Shown: positions 42,272 through 52,300, counted from the first letter of the stretch. The stretch: 64,000 nucleotides of DNA from Pseudonocardia alni (GCF_002813375.1 NZ_PHUJ01000003.1:5270001-5334000); one strand, 5' to 3'. Notes: generated by a model from the sequence alone, not told the origin. Numbers and translations: made by a program.

Positions 42272-43684
42272 ATGACGCCCCCGCACAACTACCTGGCAGT
42301 GATCAAGGTGGTCGGCATCGGTGGCGGCGGCGTCAACGCCGTCAACCGGATGATCGAGGTCGGCCTCAAGGGCGTCGAGTTCATCGCGGTGAACACCGAC
42401 GCCCAGGCCCTCCTCATGTCCGACGCCGACGTGAAGCTCGACATCGGTCGTGAGCTGACCCGCGGCCTCGGTGCCGGCGCCAACCCCGAGGTCGGGGGCA
42501 AGGCCGCCGAGGACCACGCCGAGGAGATCGAGGAGGTCCTCAAGGGGGCCGACATGGTCTTCGTCACCGCGGGCGAGGGCGGCGGCACCGGCACCGGCGG
42601 CGCACCCGTCGTCGCCTCGATCGCCCGCAAGCTCGGCGCGCTGACCATCGGTGTCGTCACCCGCCCGTTCACCTTCGAGGGGCGCCGTCGCGCGGGGCAG
42701 GCCGAGGAGGGCATCCAGGCGCTCCGCAACGAGTGCGACACCCTCATCGTCATCCCGAACGACCGGCTCCTGCAGCTCGGCGACGTCGGCGTCTCGCTGA
42801 TGGACGCCTTCCGCTCCGCCGACGAGGTGCTCCTCTCCGGTGTCCAGGGCATCACCAACCTGATCACCACCCCCGGACTGATCAACCTCGACTTCGCCGA
42901 CGTCAAGTCGGTCATGTCCGGGGCCGGGTCGGCGCTGATGGGAATAGGGTCCGCACGCGGCGAGGGCCGCGCCGTGCAGGCCGCCGAGAAGGCGATCAAC
43001 TCGCCGCTGCTCGAGGCGTCGATGGACGGCGCGCAGGGTGTGCTGCTGTCGATCGCGGGCGGCTCGGACCTCGGTCTGTTCGAGATCCACGAGGCGGCGT
43101 CGCTGGTCCAGGAGGCCGCGCACCCCGAGGCGAACATCATCTTCGGCACCGTGATCGACGACTCGCTCGGTGACGAGGTGCGGGTCACCGTGATAGCGGC
43201 CGGCTTCGAGGGCGGCACACCGACCCACAAGAAGCTCGAGCCCGCCGTGTTCTCCCGCGGCACCCAGAAGTCCGCCGAGCCCGCACCGCAGGCCGCGCCA
43301 CCGCAGCAGGCCGAGCAGACCCAGCAGCACCAGACCCAGCAGCACCAGACCCAGCAGCACCAGGGCCAGCAGCCGCAGGGCCAGTCCCGCTGGGCCGCGA
43401 CGACTGCGACCACCCCGTCGGCGCCGCACCTGCCCGCCACGGCGCACGCCCCCGAGCGCACCGGGACGCTGCCGCCCGCGCAGCCCACCGCCCCGGCCCC
43501 GCGCCAGGGCGACACCCAGCACCACGGCGGCGACGGCGCGGCCGTTCCGAGCGGTCCGATGTCCGCGCCGGCCTCGCCGACGTCGGCCCCGGCCCAGCAC
43601 GGGACCGTCGGCGGGAACCCCGCGGCGCGTCCGGCCGAGCCGGTCGAGGACGAGGTGGACGTCCCGCCGTTCATGCGGCGCTGA
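42272..43684 (+). CDS. ftsZ: Cell division GTPase FtsZ
   Basis: 470 residues. GTP-binding parts are KVVGIGGGGVNAVNRMIEVGL, VNTDAQALLMSDA, the tubulin signature AGEGGGTGTGGAPVVA, and the T7 loop region NLDFADVKSVMSGAGSALMGIG. The conserved C-terminal peptide is DEVDVPPFMRR, which binds SepF. The linker is about 135 residues and contains a three-fold 15-bp repeat encoding QTQQH (43319-43363). It forms the Z-ring. ATG 42272 gives MTPPHNYLAVIKVVG, the usual actinobacterial start. FtsA is absent; SepF is the likely membrane tether. Confidence 0.98.
   Translation: MTPPHNYLAVIKVVGIGGGGVNAVNRMIEVGLKGVEFIAVNTDAQALLMSDADVKLDIGRELTRGLGAGANPEVGGKAAEDHAEEIEEVLKGADMVFVTAGEGGGTGTGGAPVVASIARKLGALTIGVVTRPFTFEGRRRAGQAEEGIQALRNECDTLIVIPNDRLLQLGDVGVSLMDAFRSADEVLLSGVQGITNLITTPGLINLDFADVKSVMSGAGSALMGIGSARGEGRAVQAAEKAINSPLLEASMDGAQGVLLSIAGGSDLGLFEIHEAASLVQEAAHPEANIIFGTVIDDSLGDEVRVTVIAAGFEGGTPTHKKLEPAVFSRGTQKSAEPAPQAAPPQQAEQTQQHQTQQHQTQQHQGQQPQGQSRWAATTATTPSAPHLPATAHAPERTGTLPPAQPTAPAPRQGDTQHHGGDGAAVPSGPMSAPASPTSAPAQHGTVGGNPAARPAEPVEDEVDVPPFMRR
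43319..43363 (+). repeat. 15-bp tandem repeat in the ftsZ linker
   Basis: Three exact copies of ACCCAGCAGCACCAG (43319-43333, 43334-43348, 43349-43363) encode QTQQH-type units in the disordered FtsZ linker. Copy number could vary between strains. Confidence 0.9.
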
Positions 43685-43689
43685 CCCGC

Positions 43690-44472
43690 GTGCCGGACTT
43701 ACCGACGCCGGCCACGGCGGCCCGCGTGGGCGGCACCCGCCGCGCGCGGATCCGCCGGGTCACCACCACCCGGGCCGGTGGCCGGTCCGAGGGCCCGTTC
43801 ACCTCGTTCAACCTGTCGTCGGGGGTCGGGGACGACCCGGCCGCGGTGACCGGGAACCGGGCCCGCGTCGTGCGTGAGCTCGGCCTGTCCGGACTGGTGT
43901 TCCTGAACCAGGTCCACGGCCGCGACGTCGCCGTGCTGCGCGAGCCCCCGCGGGCCCGCCCCGGCACCGGTGGTGTCGCCCCGGACATCGCCGACGTCGA
44001 CGCCGTCGTCACCGACGTGCCGCTGCTCGGCATCGCGGTGCTCGCGGCCGACTGCGTACCGGTGCTGTTCGGCGACCCGGTCGCCGGCGTCGTCGGGGCC
44101 GCCCACGCGGGCCGCGTCGGCGCGGCCGCGGGCGTCGTCGACGCCGTCGTGACCGAGATGACCGCACTGGGCGCGCAGCCCGCACGGCTGGAGGTCCTGC
44201 TCGGGCCGTCGGTCTGCGGCCGCTGCTACGAGGTGCCCCCGGCCATGCGCGCCGAGGTCGACGCCGCGCTGCCGGGCAGCGCGTCCACCACCCGCACCGG
44301 CACCGCCGGCCTGGACCTGCGCGCCGGGCTCACCCGCCGCCTCGCCGACCTCGGCGTCACGAAGGTCGCGACCGACCCGCGCTGCACCGTCGAGGACCCG
44401 GACCTGTTCAGCCACCGCCGCGACGGCCGCTGCGGCCGCCAGGCCGGGATCACCTGGCTCGACCCGCGCTGA
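43690..44472 (+). CDS. pgeF: PgeF/YfiH laccase-domain protein
   Basis: 260 residues. The metal-site residues appear in LNQVHGRDV (His), LAADCVPVLF (Cys) and GAAHAGRVGAAAGVV (His), with SVCGRCYEVP following, all typical of the YfiH/PgeF family. This group clears faulty peptidoglycan precursors carrying L-Ser instead of L-Ala in E. coli, or has purine nucleoside phosphorylase activity in others. GTG 43690 lies 5 nt after ftsZ, so the genes are co-transcribed. Confidence 0.93.
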   Translation: MPDLPTPATAARVGGTRRARIRRVTTTRAGGRSEGPFTSFNLSSGVGDDPAAVTGNRARVVRELGLSGLVFLNQVHGRDVAVLREPPRARPGTGGVAPDIADVDAVVTDVPLLGIAVLAADCVPVLFGDPVAGVVGAAHAGRVGAAAGVVDAVVTEMTALGAQPARLEVLLGPSVCGRCYEVPPAMRAEVDAALPGSASTTRTGTAGLDLRAGLTRRLADLGVTKVATDPRCTVEDPDLFSHRRDGRCGRQAGITWLDPR

Positions 44473-44536
44473 CCGGCGGCCCGGTCCGGCGATCCACGCC
44501 ACGCGGGGCTCGCGGGCGCCCCCGCGGGCGGGAACG

Positions 44537-45295
44537 ATGGACGCCGTGTCCGATCCCCGCACCCCCACCGCCGACCGTGTCGGCGAACTGACCGACCGAC
44601 TGGCCGCCGTCCGCGAGCGGGTGGCCGAGGCCTGCCGCGCCGCCGGCCGCGACCCCTCCGAGGTCGGGCTGCTCGCCGTCACCAAGACGATCCCGGCCGC
44701 CGACGTGGCCGCGCTGGTCGACCTCGGGCTGGACGCCTTCGCCGAGAACCGCGCGCAGGAGGCGGCGTCCAAGGTGGACGAGGTCCGGGCGCTGCGCCCG
44801 GACGCCTCCCCGGACTGGTTCTTCGTCGGCGGGCTGCAGCGGAACAAGGTACGGACGGTGCTCCCGTGGGTGACACGGATCGACTCCGTCGACTCGCCCC
44901 GGCTGGCCCGCGCGATCGACAAGGAGGTCGCGAAGGCCCGCGACGCGGGGGAGCGCGGCGGCCCGCTGCCGGTGCTCGTGCAGTACAGCGTCGACGGCGA
45001 CGCCGACCGCGGCGGCGTCGCCCCGGAGGGGCTCGTCGAGCTGACGGACCTGGTCACGGAGCTGCCGGGGCTGGAACTGGCCGGGCTGATGGCCGTCGCG
45101 CCGCTGGGCTGGGAGCCCGATGCGGCGTTCGAGCGGATCGCCGAGGCGCACCGGGAGACCGTCGGGCGGCACCCCGGGGCGACGGTCCTGTCCGCCGGGA
45201 TGAGCGGGGACCTGGAGTCGGCGATCGGTCACGGATCGACGGTGGTGCGTGTCGGTACGGCCCTTGTGGGGGATCGGCGGATAGCCTCCGAGTAA
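44537..45295 (+). CDS. yggS: YggS-family PLP-binding homeostasis protein
   Basis: 252 residues, alanine-racemase-like TIM barrel. The PLP lysine lies in VGLLAVTKTIPAADV, followed by FAENRAQEAASKV, WFFVGGLQRNKVRTVL (usually HFIGxLQxNK) and the C-terminal LSAGMSGDLESAIGHGSTVVRVGTALVG. It buffers PLP and affects amino acid balance. ATG 44537 was used; GTG 44546 is an alternative. It is a regular member of the ftsZ-sepF stretch in actinobacteria. Confidence 0.95.
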   Translation: MDAVSDPRTPTADRVGELTDRLAAVRERVAEACRAAGRDPSEVGLLAVTKTIPAADVAALVDLGLDAFAENRAQEAASKVDEVRALRPDASPDWFFVGGLQRNKVRTVLPWVTRIDSVDSPRLARAIDKEVAKARDAGERGGPLPVLVQYSVDGDADRGGVAPEGLVELTDLVTELPGLELAGLMAVAPLGWEPDAAFERIAEAHRETVGRHPGATVLSAGMSGDLESAIGHGSTVVRVGTALVGDRRIASE

Positions 45296-45423
45296 TCGCT
45301 GGTGGGTGTGGGTACTGAGCAGGTGGCGGAGACCGCACCGTCGGCGAGACCGTCGCCAGAACGCGGGGTGCGCGTGCGGTTGGGACGCGTACGGAGTCGA
45401 GCAGTACTGCGAGGGGACAGCGG

Positions 45424-46173
45424 ATGAGCGCGATGTACCGGCTGAAGGCGTACTTCGGCATGGTCCCGGCCGACGAGATGGACTATGTGGACGAACCGGA
45501 TCACTACCGGGGCGGCCACGAGCACCACGCCGGCCCGCGCGGTGACCGTTGGTCCGCCGGGGCCGGTCGGTTCGCCGACCAGGCGTCCTACGACGGCGAC
45601 CGCTACGAGACCGCGGTCCGCTACGAGGACGGATGGGGCGCCCGCCCGGCGCGGGAGGCCCTCCGTCCGGCGCGCGCCGTGCGGCAGGATCCGCGCGGCG
45701 AGCGGGAGACGCTCGGGCTGGTCCCGGAGCGCGGGAACCTTCCCACTCCCCTCGGAGGCGGCCCCGGAGCGGCTGTCCGCGGGGCGCTGGCGATGGACCC
45801 GGAGACCCTCCGGGGTCCGGCACGCGAGGAGCGGAACGAGCCCGTCGTGGCCCCCGCGCCGGTGCCGGAGCAGCGCGACCGGGCGGCCGCGGGACCGGCG
45901 TCGATCACGACGCTGCACCCCCGCAGCTACAACGAGGCCCGCACCATCGGTGAGCGCTACCGCGACGGTGTGCCCGTCATCATGAACCTCACGGATCTGG
46001 ACGGCGCGGCAGCGAAACGCCTGGTGGACTTCGCCGCGGGCCTGGCGTTCGCCCTGCGCGGGAGCATCGACAAGGTCACCGATCGGGTGTTCCTTCTCAC
46101 GCCGGCCGACGTCGAGGTCTCCGCGGACGACGCGCGGAGGCTCGCCGAGCGCGGAGCTTTCCGACAGGATTGA
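45424..46173 (+). CDS. sepF: SepF, Z-ring membrane anchor
   Basis: 249 residues. The N-terminal amphipathic membrane-targeting helix is MSAMYRLKAYFGMVPADE. A disordered acidic/Arg linker follows, and the C-terminal SepF domain (DUF552) has ARTIGERYRDGVPVIMNLTDLD, AAKRLVDFAAGLAFALRGSIDKVTDRVFLLTP. It tethers FtsZ through its C-terminal peptide and replaces FtsA in actinobacteria. ATG 45433 (MYRLKAY) is an alternative start. The 128-nt gap upstream holds no gene. Confidence 0.96.
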   Translation: MSAMYRLKAYFGMVPADEMDYVDEPDHYRGGHEHHAGPRGDRWSAGAGRFADQASYDGDRYETAVRYEDGWGARPAREALRPARAVRQDPRGERETLGLVPERGNLPTPLGGGPGAAVRGALAMDPETLRGPAREERNEPVVAPAPVPEQRDRAAAGPASITTLHPRSYNEARTIGERYRDGVPVIMNLTDLDGAAAKRLVDFAAGLAFALRGSIDKVTDRVFLLTPADVEVSADDARRLAERGAFRQD

Positions 46174-46176
46174 GTC

Positions 46177-46473
46177 GTGGCCGACCCGATCCTGACGCTG
46201 ATCTATTACGTCCTGTTCTTCTTCTGGCTGCTGCTCGCGGCCCGCATCGTCGTCGAGATGGTCCGGTCGTTCGCGCGCCAGTGGCGACCCGCCGGAGCGC
46301 CCGCCGTGGCGCTCGAGGTCGTCTTCACCGTGACCGACCCTCCGGTCAAGTTGCTGCGGAGAGTGATCCCCGTGGTCCGTATCGGAGGCGTAGGACTGGA
46401 CCTGTCGATTATGGTTCTGTTGCTGGTGGTGTTCATCTCGATGAGCGCCGTCAGATCACAGCTCCTGGGATGA
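46177..46473 (+). CDS. YggT/YlmG family membrane protein
   Basis: 98 residues with two YggT-like membrane regions: PILTLIYYVLFFFWLLLAARIVVEMVRSF, then VFTVTDPPVKLLRRVIPVVRIGGVGLDLSIMVLLLVVF. It lies 3 nt after sepF, its standard place. YlmG proteins help nucleoid or septum organisation; the exact role is unclear. Confidence 0.94.
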   Translation: MADPILTLIYYVLFFFWLLLAARIVVEMVRSFARQWRPAGAPAVALEVVFTVTDPPVKLLRRVIPVVRIGGVGLDLSIMVLLLVVFISMSAVRSQLLG

Positions 46474-46520
46474 GCCCCAGTCACCCGGGAGTGCCGCCGA
46501 GGACCGCATGAGGTGATCCG

Positions 46521-47375
46521 ATGCCGCTGACGCCCGCCGACGTTCATAACGTCGCGTTCAGCAAACCCCCGATCGGGAAGCGGGGTTACAACGAGGACGA
46601 GGTCGACGCCTTCCTCGATCTGGTCGAGGCCGAACTGGCCCGGCTGATCGGGGAGAACGACGACCTGCGCGACCAGGTCGCGCAGCTGGAGCAGCGTCTC
46701 GGCGATGCCGAGGCCGACCTGGAGGAGGCACGGAGCCAGCCGGCTCCGGCGCAGACCCAGGCCCTGGCCGCCTCCCCGTCGCCGATGGGCCGTGGTGCGG
46801 GTGCTCCCGCTCCGCAGCTGGCCGGTGCCGGCCCCGCCGATGCCGACGGCGGTGACCACCACGTGCAGGCCGCCAAGGTCCTGGGCCTCGCCCAGGAGAT
46901 GGCGGACCGCCTGACCGCGGAGGCCAAGAACGAGGCCGACACGATGCTGTCGGACGCCCGGAACAAGTCCGAGCAGCTCCTGTCGGACGCCCGGACGAAG
47001 GCCGACGGCCTGGTCAACGACGCGCGCTCGCGTGCCGAGACCATGCTCAACGACGCCCGCACGCGGGCCGAGACGCTCGAGCGCCAGTCGCGCGAGAAGG
47101 CGTCCGGCCTGGTCAGTGAGGCCGAGCGCAAGCAGAACGAGATCATGGGCGCCATCCAGCGCGACAAGTCCGTTCTGGAGAAGAAGATCGACGAGCTCCG
47201 GACCTTCGAGCGGGAGTACCGCACCCGTCTGAAGACCTACCTGGAGTCGCAGCTGCGTGACCTGGAGGGTCGCGGTTCGGCTGCCCCGTCGGACGGCACC
47301 GGTGCCACCAGGTCGGGCTCGAACGGCGGGTACGCCGCCTCCGGGTACGGCCAGCGGGCCGACACCGGGAGCTGA
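46521..47375 (+). CDS. wag31: DivIVA/Wag31 polar growth protein
   Basis: 284 residues. The N-terminal DivIVA domain (LTPADVHNVAFSKPPIGKRGYNEDEVDAFLDLVEAELARLIGEN) is followed by an Ala/Pro linker and a long C-terminal coiled coil with repeats such as LSDARNKSEQLLSDARTKADGLVNDARSRAETMLNDARTRAE. It marks curved membrane at poles and septa and recruits wall synthesis. GAGGTGATCCG precedes ATG 46521. The tail is Gly/Ser-rich. Confidence 0.97.
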   Translation: MPLTPADVHNVAFSKPPIGKRGYNEDEVDAFLDLVEAELARLIGENDDLRDQVAQLEQRLGDAEADLEEARSQPAPAQTQALAASPSPMGRGAGAPAPQLAGAGPADADGGDHHVQAAKVLGLAQEMADRLTAEAKNEADTMLSDARNKSEQLLSDARTKADGLVNDARSRAETMLNDARTRAETLERQSREKASGLVSEAERKQNEIMGAIQRDKSVLEKKIDELRTFEREYRTRLKTYLESQLRDLEGRGSAAPSDGTGATRSGSNGGYAASGYGQRADTGS

Positions 47376-47463
47376 CCGCCCCACGGCGCCTCCGAGGTGC
47401 CGGGGACGACCGACGACGACCGGGTAGCGGACAGGTGCCGCTGCCGACCGACGGAGTTCGCCG

Positions 47464-49032
47464 ATGCTGGTGCTGGTCCTGATCCTCGTGGTCATCGCGC
47501 TGGTGCTGCTGCTCGCAGGATGGTTCCTGCACGTGGTGGCACTGGCGTGGACATCGGTGGTCATCAGTCTGATCGCGGGCCTGGTGCTCGCCTACGACTG
47601 GTGGCAGACCCGTGCCGCGGTGAAGGCAGGTGACCGGGCGGAGGCCGACGCCTCCGGTCGTGGCACCGGTGCCCCCGCGGCGCCGGACCGGGCCGACCGG
47701 GCCGACATGGAGGCGCGCTACGGCGCCGACATGGAGCCCGCGACGCAGGTCCTGCCGGTCGTCCGGCCGGACAGCGGCGCGGCCTCGGGTACGCCCGAGG
47801 CGGCGCAGAACGCGACCGACCAGACCATCCAGATGCCGGTTGTCAGGCCGTCCGGCTCTGCGGAGGGACCGCCCGGCGCATCTCGATCGGGTGGACTTTC
47901 GTCACGCACGGTGACCGAATCCGGTGCCGAGGACGCGGCCGACCCGAGTGGGGTGGCCGCGTCGCACGCGGGCGCCCCGGCGGGACCGGACGGGGAGGAC
48001 GGTGCGGGTCGTGGCGGCGACCCGGCACGGTCCGGCCCCGGCGAACCCGGCACCGCGGAACCGCCCGCCGAGGCGACGACGCGGGCGACGGACTCGCGGC
48101 CGACCGGAACCGGCGCCGCCGGCACGACGTCGGCCGTGACGGCGGCAGCCGCAGGCGCGGTCGCCGCCGGGACGGCCGGTGCCGTGGCAGCCGGCCGCGA
48201 CGGCGGGTCGGGCTCGGACCCGGCAGCACGTTCCGGTGCCCACGACGGTGCCGACGACCCGGGCTTCGGCTCGGGCTCGGGCACCGGCTCGGGCGCCGAC
48301 GGCACGGGAGATGCTGGCACGGGCACCCCGCCCGCCGCCGGATCCGACCGGCCGGACAGCCCGGAGGGCCGGTCCGGCCCCTCCGACGCGACCACCGCGA
48401 CCCGTACCCCGGGAACGGCGGACACGACCACCGCGAACGGCGCTCCGGGAGCGGCGGACGCCACCACGGCGGACCACGTCCCGGGGGCGGCGGACGCGAC
48501 CATTGCGACCCGCACCCCCGGAGCGGCCGACACCACCACGGCGACCCGCGCCGCGGGCGCACCCGGCGGGCCGGACGCGGGCAGCCCCGGCGGACCGGTC
48601 GGAGCGGGCGGCCCGTCCGGCGCAGGCCTTCCCGACGCCGCTGCCCCCGTGGGCGCCGCGGCCGCCGGATCCGGGGCCCCGGCCGACGACGACCGGGCCG
48701 GGACACCGGCGGGCACGCCCGCCGGAGCCGGCGTGGACACGAACGGCACCCCGACCGACGCCGTCGGGGCCGACGCGCCCACCGGGACCGACGGCGACTC
48801 CCCGGAGGAGCCGCGCGACCCGACCCTCGCCGCACTCGCCGCGCGCCTGCCCGACGAGGTGCTCGTCATCGACGAACACCCCCGGTACCACGTGCAGACC
48901 TGCCGGGCCCTCACCGGTCGCCCGGTGATCCCGCTGCCGGTCAGCGAGGCCGTCGAGCTCGGGTTCACCCCGTGCGGCTGGTGCGCACCGAACCGGACCC
49001 TCGGCGACCGCCACCCCGCCCAGGCCCGCTGA
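47464..49032 (+). CDS. Membrane protein with long disordered linker and Cys/His tail
   Basis: 522 residues. Two membrane helices come first (MLVLVLILVVIALVLLLAGWF and VVALAWTSVVISLIAGLVLAYDWW). About 400 residues of Ala/Thr/Gly/Pro/Asp-rich sequence follow, with repeats such as TPGAADTTTA, with no Cys. The last 70 residues are a separate small domain, LAARLPDEVLVIDEHPRYHVQ, then a Cys, and at the end FTPCGWCAPNRTLG. The His-X3-Cys...Cys-X2-Cys spacing resembles Ada-type or nuclease-associated zinc ribbons. The position directly after wag31 suggests a role in polar growth, but function is unknown. ATG 47464 was used. Confidence 0.8.
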   Translation: MLVLVLILVVIALVLLLAGWFLHVVALAWTSVVISLIAGLVLAYDWWQTRAAVKAGDRAEADASGRGTGAPAAPDRADRADMEARYGADMEPATQVLPVVRPDSGAASGTPEAAQNATDQTIQMPVVRPSGSAEGPPGASRSGGLSSRTVTESGAEDAADPSGVAASHAGAPAGPDGEDGAGRGGDPARSGPGEPGTAEPPAEATTRATDSRPTGTGAAGTTSAVTAAAAGAVAAGTAGAVAAGRDGGSGSDPAARSGAHDGADDPGFGSGSGTGSGADGTGDAGTGTPPAAGSDRPDSPEGRSGPSDATTATRTPGTADTTTANGAPGAADATTADHVPGAADATIATRTPGAADTTTATRAAGAPGGPDAGSPGGPVGAGGPSGAGLPDAAAPVGAAAAGSGAPADDDRAGTPAGTPAGAGVDTNGTPTDAVGADAPTGTDGDSPEEPRDPTLAALAARLPDEVLVIDEHPRYHVQTCRALTGRPVIPLPVSEAVELGFTPCGWCAPNRTLGDRHPAQAR

Positions 49033-49044
49033 CCAGCAGCGCGG

Positions 49045-49070
49045 CGCGCCCCACGGAATAACGGGGCGCG
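49045..49070. terminator. Hairpin after the Cys/His-tail membrane protein gene
   Basis: CGCGCCCC (49045-49052) and GGGGCGCG (49063-49070) enclose a 10-nt loop, 12 nt past the stop. A TACCCT -10-like element at 49080-49085 follows and could start the ileS leader. Confidence 0.6.
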
Positions 49071-49091
49071 ACCGCGCGCTACCCTGGTCCC

Positions 49092-49300
49092 ACAGGCACC
49101 GATCCGGCCATCACCGGGGAGCCTCCGGAAGAAACGGCCCCGGGCCGGAGTAGAACCGGACGGGTGCGGCCCGTCATCGCCGTCGAAAGAGAGGCCCGTG
49201 CACACCCGTGCACGGGCAAGCGGGGTGGTACCGCGGCCCGGCTCTCCAGAGCCGTCGTCGTCCCCGTGCGAAGCGAGAGCACGCACGAGGAGCGACACAC
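49092..49300 (+). promoter_or_regulatory. T-box riboswitch, isoleucine-specific, upstream of ileS
   Basis: The conserved T-box GGGTGGTACCGCG is at 49223-49235, with its TGGT bulge (49226-49229) able to pair with the ACCA end of uncharged tRNA. Upstream a short stem I region has ATC in the specifier place (49110-49112), followed by CGGGGAGCCTCCGGAAGAA, as in actinobacterial ileS T-boxes. The ileS ribosome site GAGGAG (49287-49292) lies downstream without a U-tract, so control is probably at translation: uncharged tRNA-Ile frees the site. Leader start is inferred from the -10 element at 49080. Confidence 0.9.
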
Positions 49301-52300
49301 GTGAGCGGCTATCCCGACGTCCCGGCGCACCCGTCGTTCCCGACGCTCGAGCAGGACGTGCTCGCGTCGTGGGACACCGACGACACCTTCCGCGCGTCGG
49401 TCGACCGGCGCCCCGCCGGCGAGAACGGGGCCGACGAGTACGTCTTCTACGACGGCCCGCCCTTCGCCAACGGCCTCCCGCACTACGGCCACCTGCTGAC
49501 CGGTTACGTCAAGGACGTCGTCCCGCGGTACCGCACCATGCGCGGCCACCGGGTCGAGCGCCGCTTCGGCTGGGACACCCACGGCCTGCCTGCCGAGGTC
49601 GAGACCGAGAACCAGCTCGGCATCAAGCACAAGTCCGAGATCGACGAGATGGGCGTCGCCGCGTTCAACGAGGCGTGCCGTACGTCCGTGCTGCGCTACA
49701 CCGGCGAGTGGCGCGACTACGTGACCCGCCAGGCCCGCTGGGTCGACTTCGACAACGACTACAAGACCCTGGACCTGGACTACATGGAGTCCGTCCTCTG
49801 GGCGTTCAAGTCGCTGTGGGACAAGGGTCTCGTCTACTCCGGCTTCCGGGTGCTCTGGTACTGCTGGCGCTGCGAGACACCGCTCAGCGCCACCGAGACC
49901 AAGATGGACGACGTCTACACCGACCGGCAGGACCCGGCCGTCACCGTCGGGCTGCGCCTGTCGACGCCGGACCGCCCGGAGACCGACGGCGCCCTCGCCC
50001 TGGTCTGGACGACCACTCCGTGGACCCTGCCGTCGAACCTCGCCGTGGCCGTGCACCCCGACGTCGACTACGTGGTCGTGGAGGCGAACTCCGAGCGCTG
50101 GCTGCTCGCGGAGGCCCGGGTCGCCGCGTACGCCCGCGAGCTGGGGGAGGAGCCGCCGGTCCTGGCGCGGGTGACGGGGTCGGACCTGCTCGGCGCGAGC
50201 TACACCCCGCCGTTCGACTTCTTCACCGGCCGCGAGAACGCCCACCGCGTGCTCGCCGCGGACTACGTCACCACCGAGGACGGCACCGGGCTGGTCCACA
50301 TCGCCCCCGCCTTCGGTGAGGAGGACAAGGAGGTCACCGACGCGGCCGGCATCGAGGTCGTCAACCCGGTCGACTCCCGCGGCGAGTTCACCACGGAGGT
50401 CCCGCCGTACGCCGGCATGCAGGTGTTCGACGCGAACCCGCAGGTCATCCGCGACCTCAAGGACGGCAACGCGCACGCGCAGGGCGTCCTGCTGCGCCAC
50501 GAGACCTACGACCACCCGTACCCGCACTGCTGGCGCTGCGGCAACGCGCTGATCCAGCGCGCCGTCGACTCCTGGTTCGTACGCGTCACCCGGTTCCGGG
50601 ACCGGATGGTCGAGCTCAACCAGGAGATCGACTGGACGCCCGCGCACGTGCGCGACGGCCAGTTCGGCAAGTGGCTCGAGGGCGCCCGCGACTGGGGCAT
50701 CTCCCGCAACCGCTACTGGGGCAGCCCGATCCCGGTGTGGCAGTCCGACGACCCGCGCCACCCGCGCACCGACGTCTACGGCTCGCTCGACGAGATCGAG
50801 CGCGACTTCGGCGTGCGCCCGACAGACCTGCACCGGCCGTACGTCGACCAGCTGACCCGGCCCAACCCGGACGACCCGACCGGGCGCTCGACCATGCGCC
50901 GGGTGCCGGAGGTGCTCGACTGCTGGTTCGAGTCCGGCTCGATGCCGTTCGCGCAGGTCCACTACCCGTTCGAGAACCGCGACTGGTTCGAGCACCACTA
51001 CCCGGGCGACTTCATCGTCGAGTACAACGGCCAGACCCGCGGCTGGTTCTACACGCTGCACGTGCTGGCCACCGCCCTGTTCGACCGGCCCGCGTTCCGC
51101 AACTGCGTCGCGCACGGCATCGTCCTGGGCGACGACGGCGCGAAGATGTCCAAGTCGCGCAAGAACTACCCCGACGTCAACGAGGTCTTCGACCGCGACG
51201 GCAGCGACGCCATGCGGTGGTTCCTCATGGCGAGCCCGATCCTGCGCGGCGGCAACCTCGTCGTCACCGAGCAGGGCATCCGCGAGGGCGTCCGCCAGGC
51301 GATCCTGCCGCTGTGGAACACCTGGTACTTCCTGTCGCTCTACGCCGGCGGGGAGCGCGGCACGTTCCGCACCGACAGCCCGTACGTCCTCGACCGGTAC
51401 GTGCTGGCCAAGACCGCCGACCTCGTCGACGGCGTCACCGCGGCGATGGACGCCTACGACATCGCCGGGGCCTGCGACCGCATCCGCGACCACGCCGAGA
51501 CCCTCACCAACTGGTACGTCCGGCGGTCCCGGGAGCGGTTCTGGTCCGGGGACGCGGCCGTGCGGCAGGACGCCGTCGACACCCTGCACACCGTGCTGGA
51601 GGTGACCTGCCGGGTCGCGGCGCCGCTGCTGCCGCTGACCACCGAGGCCATCTGGCGCGGTCTCACGGGGGAGCGGTCGGTGCACCTCACCGACTGGCCC
51701 GCCGGGTCCGACCCGTCGGTCTCGCAGCGCGAGGCCGGAGCCGGGCTGCCGCACGACGCCGACCTCGTCGCCGGGATGGACCGGATCCGGCAGGTCGCGA
51801 GCGCGGCGCTGTCGCTGCGCAAGTCCGCGAAGGTGCGGGTGCGCCAGCCGCTGCCCGCGCTGACCGTCGCCGCGAGCGACGCCACGGCGCTGGAGGACTT
51901 CACCGGGCTGCTCGCCGACGAGGTCAACGTCCGCTCGGTCGAGCTGACCGACGACGTCGCCACGCACGGCCGGTTCGAGATCGCCGTCAACGCCCGGGTC
52001 GCCGGACCGCGCCTGGGCAAGGACGTCCAGACCTGCATCCGCGCGGTCAAGGCGGGGGAATGGTCCCAGGAGGGCGACACCGTCGTGGCCGCGGGGATCG
52101 CGCTGCAGCCGGGCGAGTTCACCGAGAAGCTCGTCGCCGCCGACCCGGAGCGGACCCAGGCCCTGCCCGGGAACGCGGGGCTCGTCGTCCTCGACACCAC
52201 GGTGACGCCGGAGCTGGCCGCGGAGGGCACCGCCCGCGACGTCGTGCGCGTCGTGCAGCAGGCCCGCCGTGACGCGGGTCTGGACGTGTCCGACCGGATC

